Positions 1-10,010 of a stretch of DNA of 64,000 nt are shown here, piece by piece. How positions within the stretch are numbered: position 1 is the first letter of the stretch; each line of letters starts with the position of its first letter. The DNA comes from Cytospora piceicola (Eukaryota; Ascomycota; Sordariomycetes; Diaporthales; Cytosporaceae). The translations under genes and the position numbers were made by a program. The DNA lies in NCBI GenBank assembly GCA_023375675.1, contig JALQBC010000006.1:930001-994000 (forward strand). Reading direction: 5' to 3'. Below the pieces are notes generated by a model. The model saw only the letters and a program-made list of their open reading frames with translations. It made no database searches and was not told the DNA's origin.

Positions 1-791
1 ACTGCATGCGAGCATGCAAGCCTGCAGTGACAGACTCTTGAATTTCCTGAAGAAGAGTCACAAATGCTGATCTTGCCATCACAGGACGACGGCGTCATCC
101 CACCGCAACACACAAGACAATACCTGGGTCTGGGGTTGAGGGCTGCCATGACTGGTCGAAATGAAGTCAAGCCCGGTGAGACCAAGTTTGGTGTCTTCAG
201 AATGTAGTAGCCCCATGTCCAAGAAGCATCTGTGAGGGTATCCATGTTTCAGTCCCTGAGGTGGAAATGCCTTAGGTAGGTAGGTTACATATGGTAATGC
301 TACATGCAAAGTACTTGCAAAGTACTTGCAAAGTACGTGCAAAGTCCATGTGTCTTTTGGGGGGCAACTGCGAGTGCTCATTTCTCAGTCTACATACACA
401 ACACCAGTGATGTCAGTGACTACTGCTCACGGCACGTTGATAGGACCGACAGCCATGGAAGGTGTACCGGCAGTAGTATGTCTCGGTGCTTGGGTATAAG
501 TAGTTGCTTGCCCGAGCTGTCATCCGTCGTCATACCTTGAACTTCCCAAACACATCAAGCTTGAGGACTCATCCATTCCAGAATCATCCAGTCCATAATC
601 ATCACAAAAGCCAAACTTCTACAATCATTTTATCGATAGATCGCTGTTTCGACCCACTACGAAACGGGCGCCCATCCGCATCCGGAAGACAACCCCTACC
701 AAGAAACACCCGCCGAACATTGCTAACACACCTCTCTCCGACCTGCGCACCCGCATACAAGGTAGCGAACCCCCCCCCCCCTTCGTCCGCC
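1..791. other. Intergenic, left edge
   Basis: No gene is supported here. Open frames on both strands are short, lack recognisable motifs and overlap each other. The stretch contains a short tandem repeat (306-349) and a run of about 13 C at 770-782, just before the ATG of the small cysteine-rich frame at 792. It may hold the promoter of that small gene. Confidence 0.5.
306..349. repeat. 11-bp tandem repeat, four units
   Basis: Four consecutive units of GCAAAGTACTT lie head to tail. The first two are identical and the last two carry one to three changes (GCAAAGTACGT, GCAAAGTCCAT). The unit contains the palindrome AAGTACTT. Seen directly; no function is known. Confidence 0.85.
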
Positions 792-1175
792 ATGTGCCGG
801 TTCGTGTACGATCTCCGGAGGTGCCCCGCATGCCGCAGGATCCGCGACCGAAGCCCTGAATACACGTCCGCGGCCAACCGGTGCATGTAGGCCGACCTGG
901 AGGTTGGCCAGGACATGCTGGCGGGGCTCGTGGGAGGCGGGTTCGACCCGGCGGCCTGTCCGTACAGGGAGGACGCCGTGAGCTCTGGGATACAGGTAAC
1001 CATGCGCACCCCCTGTCGTATGTGCATCATTGGACGGATTCTCGAAAGGACTCTGCAGAAGAGGCTGAGCGAGCTCAAGGCCGAGCAGTGGTCTCAGGAC
1101 CAGGCGGATGGGAAGAGAAGAAGGCCGGGGAAAGGTGGTGGCTCTTCGGGAGGGGGGGCCACCTCGTCTGCGTGA
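792..1175 (+). pseudogene. Small cysteine-rich protein, interrupted by in-frame TAG
   Basis: From the ATG at 792 the frame encodes 32 residues starting MCRFVYDLRRCPACRR, then meets TAG at 888-890. The same frame stays open for 94 further codons to TGA at 1173-1175 and still looks like protein: FDPAACPY, then TPCRMC, then a charged helix and a basic, glycine-rich tail. CxxC pairs on both sides of the stop suggest a single small zinc-binding-like protein of about 127 residues. Fungi carry many short proteins that begin MCR-x-VY followed by paired cysteines, which this resembles; I cannot name a family. The TAG differs from CAG (Gln) by one C-to-T change in a CpA context, the change produced by repeat-induced point mutation. 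A short intron removing the TAG is possible (GT at 885-886), but would also remove plausible coding sequence. Confidence 0.45.
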
Positions 1176-2102
1176 GGCCATTCCTCTGCGCGGTCTGAGC
1201 AGAGTATAGACCATCGCCAGAGTCTTTTGTTCCTTGATGCCAAGCTGGGGACTCTGTCTTTCAGAGGTCAGCCGGATCGGATATCATATTCCTCAAAAAG
1301 GTACAGATGATATCGTTTTCCACTGCCTGCGAAGCGGTGAGCATGGCTACCATGCAGAGATGCAGACCCCGGGGGGGGGGCTGCAGAACTTCCTTTGACC
1401 GAAACAGCGGACTGTTGCTTGAAGTGGGTGGTGTTTAGCGAAATGTATCTATCACCTGAAACGCAGGTATGAGTACAACCTAGCTCTTGCCGGGCAAGTT
1501 GCTCCAGCGGTTGAATAGGCACAGCAGAGAGAGCGAGCACATGTGGCAAGACATCGTTTAAAGTCTGGGTACAAGAACAAAGCCTGACTTGCCCCTAGGT
1601 GATGTGTGACTGCTTACTGGTCAGATCGGCACACCAACCTGTTACGTGGAGCATGTTGATGGGAATTTCTGGGAATTTCTGAGAAGTCCAGGGGCTTCCT
1701 GAGCAGAAGGCAGTGACCGTGTGGGTGAGAACTTGCTGTATTAATTATCTGATCACTTACCCAAGTCTATATCAACCTTGGGCCCCATCGGTGTTTGGAC
1801 ATCCTTACTCTCAGTTAACGACTCACAGTCACCCCTGATTCCTCCAGGAGACCAACTGGTTGGAAAGACCCCAATCATCAATCACCAAAATCATCATCAC
1901 CCTCAACGATTGTGCGTTCCCTTTTCGCCTTCATCATCAACCATTTCCGGCCAATCTTTACCACTTCCTCACCTGTACATACTCTGGTCTCGACCTACTT
2001 GGTTACTATCCTATTTGCCTTGGGCCGCGGCTGTACTGGTTTTTCTTTGTACTACTCAAACTTACAAGTATCCTGCAGGTCAGGACAAGCCTCGCCGAGA
2101 AG
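1176..2102. other. Intergenic
   Basis: Nothing coding is supported. A run of nine or ten G lies near 1371-1380. The stretch probably holds the 3' end of the interrupted small gene and the promoter of the small frame at 2103. Confidence 0.5.
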
Positions 2103-2372
2103 ATGGAAACAAACGAGACGCCGGGCAGACGCAGGCCACCTGCTATATCTGTGTTGTACTTGACCTGCACGAATGTTGATTGCCCATATCCGACTATGGT
2201 TAGGAAGGGGGAAAGGTGCACAAGCTGTGGCCAATTGGGGCCCGCGAGAAAGACCGTTGGATACTCCTCCACTGTTGACGCCTTTTTGGAATCCAGGACG
2301 ACCTTGATAGACGAAGAGAGACTCTCAGCATCAAGTCCCTGGCTTTATTATAGGCTTTATTATAGGCTTTAA
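2103..2372 (+). CDS. Small cysteine-rich hypothetical protein
   Basis: An 89-residue frame starting METNETPGRRRPP. Its core has a zinc-ribbon-like spacing: C-T-N-V-D-C-P-Y, then about ten residues, then C-T-S-C. This recalls the C-P-Y...C-x2-C arrangement of the interrupted small frame 1 kb upstream, so the two may be related. The open frame continues upstream of this ATG without another ATG, so the start is uncertain. The last eight residues are encoded by a tandem TTATTATAGGC-type repeat, so the true gene may end or splice earlier. No domain family is recognised. Confidence 0.35.
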   Translation: METNETPGRRRPPAISVLYLTCTNVDCPYPTMVRKGERCTSCGQLGPARKTVGYSSTVDAFLESRTTLIDEERLSASSPWLYYRLYYRL

Positions 2373-2640
2373 AATAACTATAAGCCTTCCGGCAGGTATT
2401 AAAGGCCTTATAATGTCTAGTTCTCTTAGACCTTTAACGGCTAAAAACACTAGGTTCGAGAGCTGAACAGATCCTCTAAACAGGTGCTGCAACGAATCAG
2501 CATGATTGTAATTCAGAGCTAATCATAATTAAAAACAGGTTTAACATGCTCGCCCGCCTTATAAGACAAACAACAACCTTCCTAACGGAAGGCATGACCA
2601 CCGTATCTGTTCGCTCGGGTCCCCGTACCCTTCTTTAAGC
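2341..2640. repeat. AT-rich, repeat-like island
   Basis: Base composition shifts abruptly to AT-rich. The block opens with tandem copies of GGCTTTATTATA and continues with TTATAA/TTAAAA-rich sequence and several copies of the AAGGCC-TTATAA type. No open frame of note is present. It looks like a decayed, possibly RIP-mutated repeat remnant, but no terminal repeats, target duplication or transposase are visible, so the class cannot be assigned. Confidence 0.4.
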
Positions 2641-2725
2641 ATCCTGAACTTAAGGAATCATGGTTGCCGATAGCTAAGTCTGCATCGGTAGGCTTAAGGT
2701 GCAAGGACTTCAAGTTTCGTATTGT

Positions 2726-2747
2726 GTTTGTTTGTTTGTTTGTTTGT
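2726..2747. repeat. (TTTG)n microsatellite
   Basis: About five consecutive TTTG units lie 170 bp downstream of the alpha-galactosidase stop codon, on its 3' side. Confidence 0.85.
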
Positions 2748-2919
2748 TATTGAGGTACAACGGTGAACGTTGAATGGCCCCAAACCTCGGCCTGCCAGGT
2801 TCTGTCAGGCTTAATGCTACTATACTAGAGGTCAAAAAGGACGTCGTGTACTTGTACTTTTTACATACAGGTGATATCTGACAGGTTCCTTGCTAACATA
2901 AGGGCTGCCCACTCTAGCT

Positions 2920-4200
2920 TCAGCCATAAGCCTCCACTGGAGTGAGCCTGTAGACTTTGGCCTCGTGGGGAATAACCTCGGCCGAGAAAGAAGGCTCTCT
3001 CAGCGGTCCGTAATCCTCGTGGGCCCACAGATCCCGGACTGAATACGACCTCCATTCCACCTGCAAATAACTCTGGAGATATAGACTCATCAGCGCCGTC
3101 TCCGACCCACGGTTCAAGAAGGCCACGGCATAACTCCCATCCTCCAGCTTCCGCGCCCAATACTGCAACACCCCGTCCTCCTCCTCGTATACCACCGTGG
3201 CCGGGCTCCCCAAGGCGTCCTGGTTGACCGCGATGACTTCTGCATTCGTCAGCGTCTGCAGTTCATAGCCAGAGAGCGCCCTCACGTCCGTCCCGATGAG
3301 CAGCGGGCTGGCCACCATGCACCACATGCTGAAGTGGGCGCGGTACTCGACGTCGCTGGCCCCGGCGCCGACCAGCTGCTGGCTGTGGCCGTCCAGGCCG
3401 ACGACGAGCATGTCGTAGTCGTTCCACCCGCCGGGCCCCGCGTACCGGGCCAGGCTCTGGTTCTCCCCGCGGTCCAGCATGTCCAGCACGTCCGAGTAGT
3501 ACCCCTCCCTGCGCCCGGGGTAGCTGAAGTCGTCGCTGATGTCCTGCCCCATGCGCCAGTGGTTCGCGCCCTCGCCGCGCGCCCACGCCCACACGCCGGC
3601 CCAGCCGCAGTGGCACGCGTGGTAGACGAGGTCGCGGCCCGCCGAGCGCAGCCCGAGCGCCATGCGCCGGACGTCGGCCCGGACCACGGCCTCGGGGGCC
3701 CCCGGCCCCCGCGAGCAGCAGCTGTCGTACTTGAGGTGGTCCACGCCCCACGACGCGAACGTGGCCGCGTCGCCGGCCTCGCGGCCCTCGGGCGTCCCCG
3801 TGTAGCCCGCGCACGTCGCCTCGCCCGGCCCGCTGTAGATGCCCAGCTTGAGGCCCCGCGCGTGCGCGTAGTCCGCCACGAAGCCGATGCCGTTGGGGAA
3901 CTTGGCCGGGTCGGCCTCCAGGGCGCCCGGGTGGGAGGAGCGGTTCCCCTTGTGGCGCTGCCAGCCGTCGTCGAGGTTGATGTAGTGGTAGCCTGCGGCC
4001 TGGATGCCGCTGGAGACGAAGAAGTCTATGGTGGAGATGATGAGGGACTCGTTGATGTTGTCCCCGAAGAAGTTCCAGCTGCTCCAGCCCATGGGCGGCG
4101 TGAGGGCGAGCCCATTGGGCGGCAGGGGGTCGGATGCTGTGTTGTTCTGACCCCTGACAAGCCCGCACAGCGCGAGCAGAAGACCGATGAAGGGTGCCAT
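2920..4200 (-). CDS. Secreted alpha-galactosidase, glycoside hydrolase family 27
   Basis: A single-exon gene of 426 residues. GH27 enzymes release terminal alpha-1,6-galactose from raffinose-type oligosaccharides and galactomannan. An N-terminal signal peptide is evident (FIGLLLALCGLVRG, cleavage near residue 17). The TIM-barrel domain opens with TPPMGWSSWN (about 34-43) followed by YHYINLDDGWQ. The catalytic nucleophile is Asp159 in LKYDSC and the acid/base is Asp220 in HWRMGQDISDD, matching Asp170 and Asp231 of human alpha-galactosidase A. Several N-x-S/T sites fit secretion. A beta-sandwich C-terminal domain follows, ending near residue 420. Length is typical for fungal GH27. The start is the ATG that directly yields the signal peptide. 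GC content is much higher than in the flanks. Substrate preference cannot be told from sequence. Confidence 0.95.
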   Translation of the reverse strand: MAPFIGLLLALCGLVRGQNNTASDPLPPNGLALTPPMGWSSWNFFGDNINESLIISTIDFFVSSGIQAAGYHYINLDDGWQRHKGNRSSHPGALEADPAKFPNGIGFVADYAHARGLKLGIYSGPGEATCAGYTGTPEGREAGDAATFASWGVDHLKYDSCCSRGPGAPEAVVRADVRRMALGLRSAGRDLVYHACHCGWAGVWAWARGEGANHWRMGQDISDDFSYPGRREGYYSDVLDMLDRGENQSLARYAGPGGWNDYDMLVVGLDGHSQQLVGAGASDVEYRAHFSMWCMVASPLLIGTDVRALSGYELQTLTNAEVIAVNQDALGSPATVVYEEEDGVLQYWARKLEDGSYAVAFLNRGSETALMSLYLQSYLQVEWRSYSVRDLWAHEDYGPLREPSFSAEVIPHEAKVYRLTPVEAYG

Positions 4201-5132
4201 AGTGCAGGAATATTATCGAGATGGACTGACTACCCCGGCAGGTCTGATATGGAATCAAGGACATATGTTAGACGGCCCATCTTCTGTTATATATCTCATA
4301 ATGTCGACTCAGCTGTCCACACCGGTGCACCCCCTCAGTGCGGCTGCGTTGCACAACGTCAAAGATGGCTTGGGCAGTCCAATTTGTCATCATCTGGTAG
4401 CCAATTGTCGTCTTCACGAGGATGACCGCTTTCAATAGTGCTTCGGCAGGATTTGGAGGCTGCAGCGATCGAGTCCGGATATGGAATAAGCTTTCGTAAA
4501 AGTTGGGCGACGAACGAGAAATGTCAATACCTCCACCTCTTGGGAAGACTTTTCCTGCACATCCGCCACAATCGCTATTCTGTGACATATCTAGCTCCTA
4601 CTCACATCCTTATATGATCTTGATACGGTCCAGGAGCGGGGTGGGCCACGGCACGGGATGAGATACAAGAAAGGCATGATGATACCCTGCCACATATCAA
4701 TTGATGCTGGTAGTTGGACGGGTTGGTAGCGCTTGATTCCCAAATACCTTCAACGTTGTTCTCCCCCTTCCTTCTTCACTAAGCGCGAGTGGTATTTCCA
4801 TGCCATGTACCAGCTACTAATACAGCTGCAGAGGATCCTTCCACCATACTTCGCTTTAGATTATTAATATTGTTACAGAATCGCGTAGGCGCCCGGTGCA
4901 GATGCTATACAGCTCAGCCCGTGAGAGCGCTTGGGAGTTTCATAAACCCCGAAAATACAGATCCCCCGCAGTTACAAACTAATACCACTTTTGTCGCCCT
5001 CTCACCAACACCTGTCATGCCACCCCGGTTTGGAATCTTGACGGACATTAATTAAAATAAGTTTCTCTAATGCTCTGAGCTAATGTTCCTGGCCAGGCCC
5101 GGTCGGACCTCAACAGCGAGGCGAGGGTTTCC
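4201..5132. other. Intergenic between GH27 gene and DUF1752 gene
   Basis: It contains the promoter of the alpha-galactosidase gene (4201 upward) and the 3' flank of the next minus-strand gene. No coding region, RNA gene or repeat is recognised. The short open frames on both strands have no family features. Confidence 0.5.
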
Positions 5133-6920
5133 TCACCCCTTTTTCTTGCCTTTCTCATTACCATCTTCCCTGCTGCTGTCACTCCTACGTGAGCTGTTAC
5201 TACCAGCTCTCGTTCTCTCGCCGATCCGAGTCCTTTCGCGCTCCAGGAGAAGTGTCAACTGAGACTTGGATCGTCCCAACGGAGGGGCCGGGGCCGGGCT
5301 CGGTTGCGTAGGGGTTAACCTGGAGTCAAGCAACGAGGCGGCTCGGATATCCGGCTGGTCTGCTGCAAGAGGTGGCATGTCGTCATCCGCCGGCCGCGCC
5401 TTCGGGGTTTCAAAGTCAAAACCCCCGGTGACGGCGATACTCGACAGGCCCACGACGCTTGCGGACTTAAAGCTGGCAGAACTCAAGCGCTTTGCCTCGT
5501 TGTTCGACCTCGAGCGAACCATTGTCGGTGCTGCATGCGAGCTCGCCTTTCGACCCAGCTCTTTCCGCGTCGGGGTGTTCTCCTGGCTACTACTTCTCCT
5601 CTCATCAGTCGTCTCCGCCTCCGCCTGGAAGCTTGGTGGCGTGTTGGTTTGAATAGGCTGAGGTGCCGAGCGCGGTGGTGAGGCTTGTGACCCGGGTCCG
5701 TCGAAATAGTCCAACTGGTTGCTCTTCAGGAGTGAGCTTTGTTTCCCCGACCCCACAGGGATTTCGGGTTGCTTCCCAAGAGCTTTGGCACTTGGCCGTG
5801 GCTCCCCAGAGCCGCCTTGCGAACGTGGAGAGTTTTCTTTCCCGCTGGAATCCTTCAAGGTTGGGGAAAGTGTTTGTTGTGGGGCAAGGCTTTGCACTCC
5901 AGCCTGACTACCCGTGTTTTGGCTACTTTTTGCCGCGGCCTGCTTTTCTGGGTTCGAGACCATCGTTCGTTTCGCTGCTTTTGTGCTGGGTGCTGCTTTT
6001 GTGCTGGGTGCTGCTTCTTTGCCGGGCTTTCTTGACGGGCTTATCTCTTTAGTAACAGGAGCGGGTCCTTGTTGGTTGGCCGTGAGTTTCGACCCGGCAG
6101 TTGCGTCTCGCGAGCCAGTGCCAGGACCAGCTGTAGAACCGGTTGTAGAGGGCGTCACGGATCCAGTAGAGGACTGTGAACTTTGCCTTCGTGGCAAAGC
6201 AGGTCGTCTCTTTGATGCAGTGGTCGACACGACATATTTCTTCGCCGCGGGGGTCGATTTCTTGTCCACCTTTGTTGGGGTGACCAGGCTAGAGGCTGGA
6301 CGAGTGTCGACTTTCTTCTTGCTTAAGCCCTGTACGCCTTTGCCTGCAGCTGGTTGCGACGTTCCGGCCTCGGAATCCGGGACATCGGCAAATCGTGCTG
6401 TTGGTCTTGGGCCGGTACTAGAAAGCCCACTAGGCTTCTTCAAGATCGGATGAGGCGGGGGAGGCCTTGCAGAGGACGGGGTTAGGTTGTGTGGCGTTCC
6501 CCTTGGTATAGACGCTTGTATGTATTGCTGCTGCGGTTCTATTGTCTGGGGAGGTGGAGCCGTATCAGACTCATGCATACTGCGGGTGGGCTTCACTGGA
6601 GGGGGTCCTTCCCAGCGATTCGGAGGTCCCCTGAGAGGGACGAAGGTCGGCCCGGAAGCTATATCCTCCCATAACCTCGCGAGTGTCTCACCACTCAGCT
6701 CGCGCCGGTTGCTTCCCCAGACATGCCACCAGAAGTTCTCAAGGCGGCAGGCTGTTGGATCGTGCAAGTTTTTGTGCGTGGTTGTATATGTCTTCCAATG
6801 CCGATGGATGTCCTCTAGGGGGACGACTGGTAGCTTGGCTACTTCGGCATAGATTGCCGGGGAGTCGAAGACAATGCCCTTGGGCAGAAGCTGTTGCAGG
6901 ACCTCGACTATGGCGTCCAT
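5133..6920 (-). CDS. Disordered protein with N-terminal AreA-type DUF1752 block
   Basis: 595 residues from the ATG at 6920. The open frame extends 16 codons further upstream but only from a GTG. Residues 36-86 contain HWKTYTTTHKNLHD, then CRLENFWWHVWG, then LARLWEDI, matching the short DUF1752 block (PF08550) found at the N terminus of nitrogen regulator AreA and in other fungal proteins, whose hallmark is RLENxxWR. No GATA finger follows. The remaining 500 residues are low-complexity Ser/Pro/Thr/Lys/Gln with degenerate repeats such as AAPSTKAAPSTKAA (about residue 300), and a basic C terminus ending KGKKKG. The family link is inferred from the motif. It is probably a nuclear or signalling-associated protein; its function is unknown. 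No introns are needed. Confidence 0.75.
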   Translation of the reverse strand: MDAIVEVLQQLLPKGIVFDSPAIYAEVAKLPVVPLEDIHRHWKTYTTTHKNLHDPTACRLENFWWHVWGSNRRELSGETLARLWEDIASGPTFVPLRGPPNRWEGPPPVKPTRSMHESDTAPPPQTIEPQQQYIQASIPRGTPHNLTPSSARPPPPHPILKKPSGLSSTGPRPTARFADVPDSEAGTSQPAAGKGVQGLSKKKVDTRPASSLVTPTKVDKKSTPAAKKYVVSTTASKRRPALPRRQSSQSSTGSVTPSTTGSTAGPGTGSRDATAGSKLTANQQGPAPVTKEISPSRKPGKEAAPSTKAAPSTKAAKRTMVSNPEKQAAAKSSQNTGSQAGVQSLAPQQTLSPTLKDSSGKENSPRSQGGSGEPRPSAKALGKQPEIPVGSGKQSSLLKSNQLDYFDGPGSQASPPRSAPQPIQTNTPPSFQAEAETTDERRSSSQENTPTRKELGRKASSHAAPTMVRSRSNNEAKRLSSASFKSASVVGLSSIAVTGGFDFETPKARPADDDMPPLAADQPDIRAASLLDSRLTPTQPSPAPAPPLGRSKSQLTLLLERERTRIGERTRAGSNSSRRSDSSREDGNEKGKKKG

Positions 6921-7922
6921 GTCGAAAAGTTGCAAAACGTATGATGGGTTGCTTGGCTGACTGGTCACTTCGTCGAAGACGGATCGGATATTCCTCGCCA
7001 GCTAGACATTGTCCGTTGTATCCAAGCACCACTGCAATCACGAACTATTTCCGGTTGAGAGCAGAGCCCATACCAGCATTCATGTACCCTATCCAGTCAA
7101 GTCAATGGCCGATTAACGGAGCGCAAAGTCTGACTTCGCAAAGGTGTCGTTTGGACCGTGGGAGGCCTCTCTCGTATACTTGTCGTCGGCCTGGGACCAA
7201 ATAGGAGCCTGCTGCTTGGTAGGAAACGGCCTTGAGAAAACGTGCACTAAGGGCCGAATGAATACTGCGGTGGGGTGGATTTGGTCGAGACTTGGTCTCG
7301 AGCTTGTTGACAGCGCAGTGTCCCGAACATGCCTCTTCTCGGAAGTCAACGGGTTGAACAGGTGTCGAGGGCCGGTGTGGTAGCTGGCGCAAGTTGCTCA
7401 AAAGCACGGTGACCTCAAATGCAAAGATGTGGACGAGGTTTCTAAGTGCCAGACACGTCAGAGCCCGGGTCTTGAAGTCCGGACGGCGAGTGGGTGCATG
7501 CGAAGTACTTGACGGCCAAGTGTTGGTGTTCAGGGTGCGACCTTGCAAGACAGCGTCGACAACGCGAGGTAGTGATGTGATTTCCACACCGCCACAGCGA
7601 TGATACAGGCCCAGAAAATCGAAAAATCCTCGTAGAGGGATCGAAAACTGGAAAAGGACTGGACAGAGAATTATAGATCAGTACGGATATGCCGATATGG
7701 CACTGCAAAGCTGACTGGCTAGATCGATCCGGATGGAGACGGTGAGATGATGCGGTGAAGCGTGCATCGGGGTTGAAATTGAAAGCATGTGGGATATTTC
7801 TTGGTGACAAGTTATCGACGGACGAGTAGGAAGATAGCGTACCCAAAATGAAGCCGGTCCGATAATCGCAAGAACTGCAATCGGTAGATTACGGACGAAC
7901 GAGAGTAAATACGAGCAGAATA

Positions 7923-7980
7923 GTATGCGCGCGCGTGTGTATATGTATGTATGTATGTTTGTCTGTACGCATGTAGGTGT
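7923..7980. repeat. Alternating CG/TG/TATG microsatellite
   Basis: A purine-pyrimidine alternating tract: GCGCGCGC, then GTGTGT, then several ATGT units. A second CGCGCGC patch follows near 7988. Such tracts can adopt left-handed DNA; no role is known here. Confidence 0.75.
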
Positions 7981-9242
7981 GCAGTGCACGCGCGCAGTGT
8001 ATGGGTATATGTATGGTAGAGACTTCTGGTGCTGCTTTGAATCCAAGAGAGTGTGTTTTGATATGTCAACGTGATCCCGCAAAGGATTAGGAGATGAGGG
8101 GGGGGGATAGATTTGAAGTAATAGAGGGAAGATGCTATTTCAGCCTTGGGCTGTCGGGTCCGTCAAGCCTCGAAAGTAAAGACAGGACTTTTGGTTTTTG
8201 GAGGGGGGGGAGGGTTTGGTTGTCGAGGGTTGGTGGTGGTGTTTGGTGTTGATGTTGAAGTTGATGTTAATGGTTGATGAGGAAAGGCAAGGCCGAGGAA
8301 AAGCGTCCGGTGGACGTCGACTTTTGCTTGACGGGCAGCTAGAGCATGTGGGCCGCTAAAATCTAGAGGGAGCAGAGCCCCAAGGCCCACCAGACTAGAG
8401 AGAAAAAGCAGCACTGAAGTGAAGCCACAGGACTTGAGAGCTTGGTACCTAGACTGCCAGACTGCCTAGGTAGTTGGCGAGGCCTTAGCACGACTCTGCT
8501 GGCCCGTTCCGGGGCTACCGATACTGTACTAGATGGTGCCAGGGGGGAGGAATTCCCAAGGTTGTTCCTTCCTCTGCAACCTGACCCTGACAGATATCGA
8601 GTCGATTCAATTCGATATACACAGTACGCAACAGTTGAAGGGTGGTGATCCGTAGATACCTAGGTACCTACCTAGGTATGGGTATCTATGGAGGTACCTT
8701 AGGTATCTGAACAGCTAAGCTACTACTGTACTGTGGTATTGAAGAAGCAGCTCCCGAGGTCTGCATGGCCCCAGGGGTGAAGAGCGTGAGGGCACCGGAG
8801 TACCCTGGTACTGATCTCGGGAGTCTGAGTACCACATAGTTCCATGTACCTCGGTACGAAGGTGTGCACCGAGCCGACGTTCGTTGCTTCCTCCCGTCCC
8901 GTTGGACATTCTGGTCTTCTGACCGCCCATACTTTTTTCAGCTCTCGTACAGCGATACAACCAATGCACTTGAACCACAGTACGGCGACAAGTACAACAA
9001 TGCCTTAGTACGAACCCTAGAACCCTGAAACCTGTACGGGGTCACATTCGGGCAGTCAATGGCTGGCTGGCTGATGGAGGGAAGGAACCCATGCGGCACG
9101 GGGTTACAATGGACGCGGAAGGACTGAAAGCAGTTCGACAGGGGGTTGGTTGCATTGGGTGGGGGTTTAACTGGTACATGCCATGTACTATGCAGTAGGT
9201 ACTGTTGCATACATTGTAGGCGCGGGAGGTACCCAGATCAGG

Positions 9243-9279
9243 TTCTTTTTTTCTTCTTTTTCTTCTTCTTCTTCTTCTT
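9243..9279. repeat. TTC-rich pyrimidine tract
   Basis: The plus strand is almost purely pyrimidine for about 37 bases and ends in seven consecutive CTT triplets. Seen directly. Confidence 0.8.
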
Positions 9280-9982
9280 ACTGTGTGTTGCGCAGGTGCC
9301 CGTTCGTCCTCCTATGTACCTACCTAGGTAGGAATTTCCCTGCGGTCATGTGAGATTCGCAGTTGACTCCTCCTCCCCTTCTCTTCCTCGTCTTACCGTT
9401 TACGGTTTACGGAGCCAAACCTAACTTCTGCCCCTTCTCATTTACAACCCTTCTGAAAACAGAAGAAGGAGGAGAAATGAGGAAGAAAAAGCAGCAAAAA
9501 AAAAAAAAACACCAATCCCCGCATTCATTCTTCTTGTGGCTCCTGTTCATCCGAGTCATGAGCTGCATGGCTTAGCTTGTGTCTGTATTACTGTAAGACC
9601 TGGTCTTATTTACATGCTTTACCCTGTCAGCCTCGACTACTTTACTATGTATACGTTATGGGGAAGAAAGAGTCTGTCACTCCTCGGGCTGGGCTGAGCA
9701 TCTCCTCGCCTACTTCGCCTACTATTCAGCTACTGTGGCAAAACACTACCACAGTACATACAGAGTCCAACTACACAGGAAGTGCATAATGATCTGCGCT
9801 TGAGCCTCATTGCTTGGTCCAATCCTCGGCTATACTGTGTATCGTGTAGTACTTAGTATAGCCAGGAAGCTCCCGACCTGCCCGACCTGCCGCTCGACCC
9901 AGCAGAAACATCACAGTCCATTCAACGACCTCTTTGGGAAGTCCGCAAGGCTATTTGGGTTCGCTGCCACACCAGCTACGAC

Positions 9983-10010
9983 GGACATGGACATGGACAT
10001 GGACATGGAC
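9983..10010. repeat. GGACAT hexanucleotide repeat
   Basis: Nearly five uninterrupted units of GGACAT. It can be read as Asp-Met repeats in one frame, but no surrounding protein is credible. Confidence 0.8.

Noticed and set aside
937..951. GGGTTCGACCC resembling a tRNA T-arm
   Set aside because: It lies within the Cys-rich frame (FDPAAC) and no cloverleaf partner sequences were found.
3334..4425. 363-codon plus-strand frame over the alpha-galactosidase
   Set aside because: GC-rich antisense shadow; its composition (Ala/Val/Arg/Pro) mirrors the true gene and there is no family signal.
8163..8414. 83-codon minus-strand frame with a signal-peptide-like start
   Set aside because: It begins at GTG, becomes Thr/Pro/Asn low complexity, and has no homology-like feature or splice partner.
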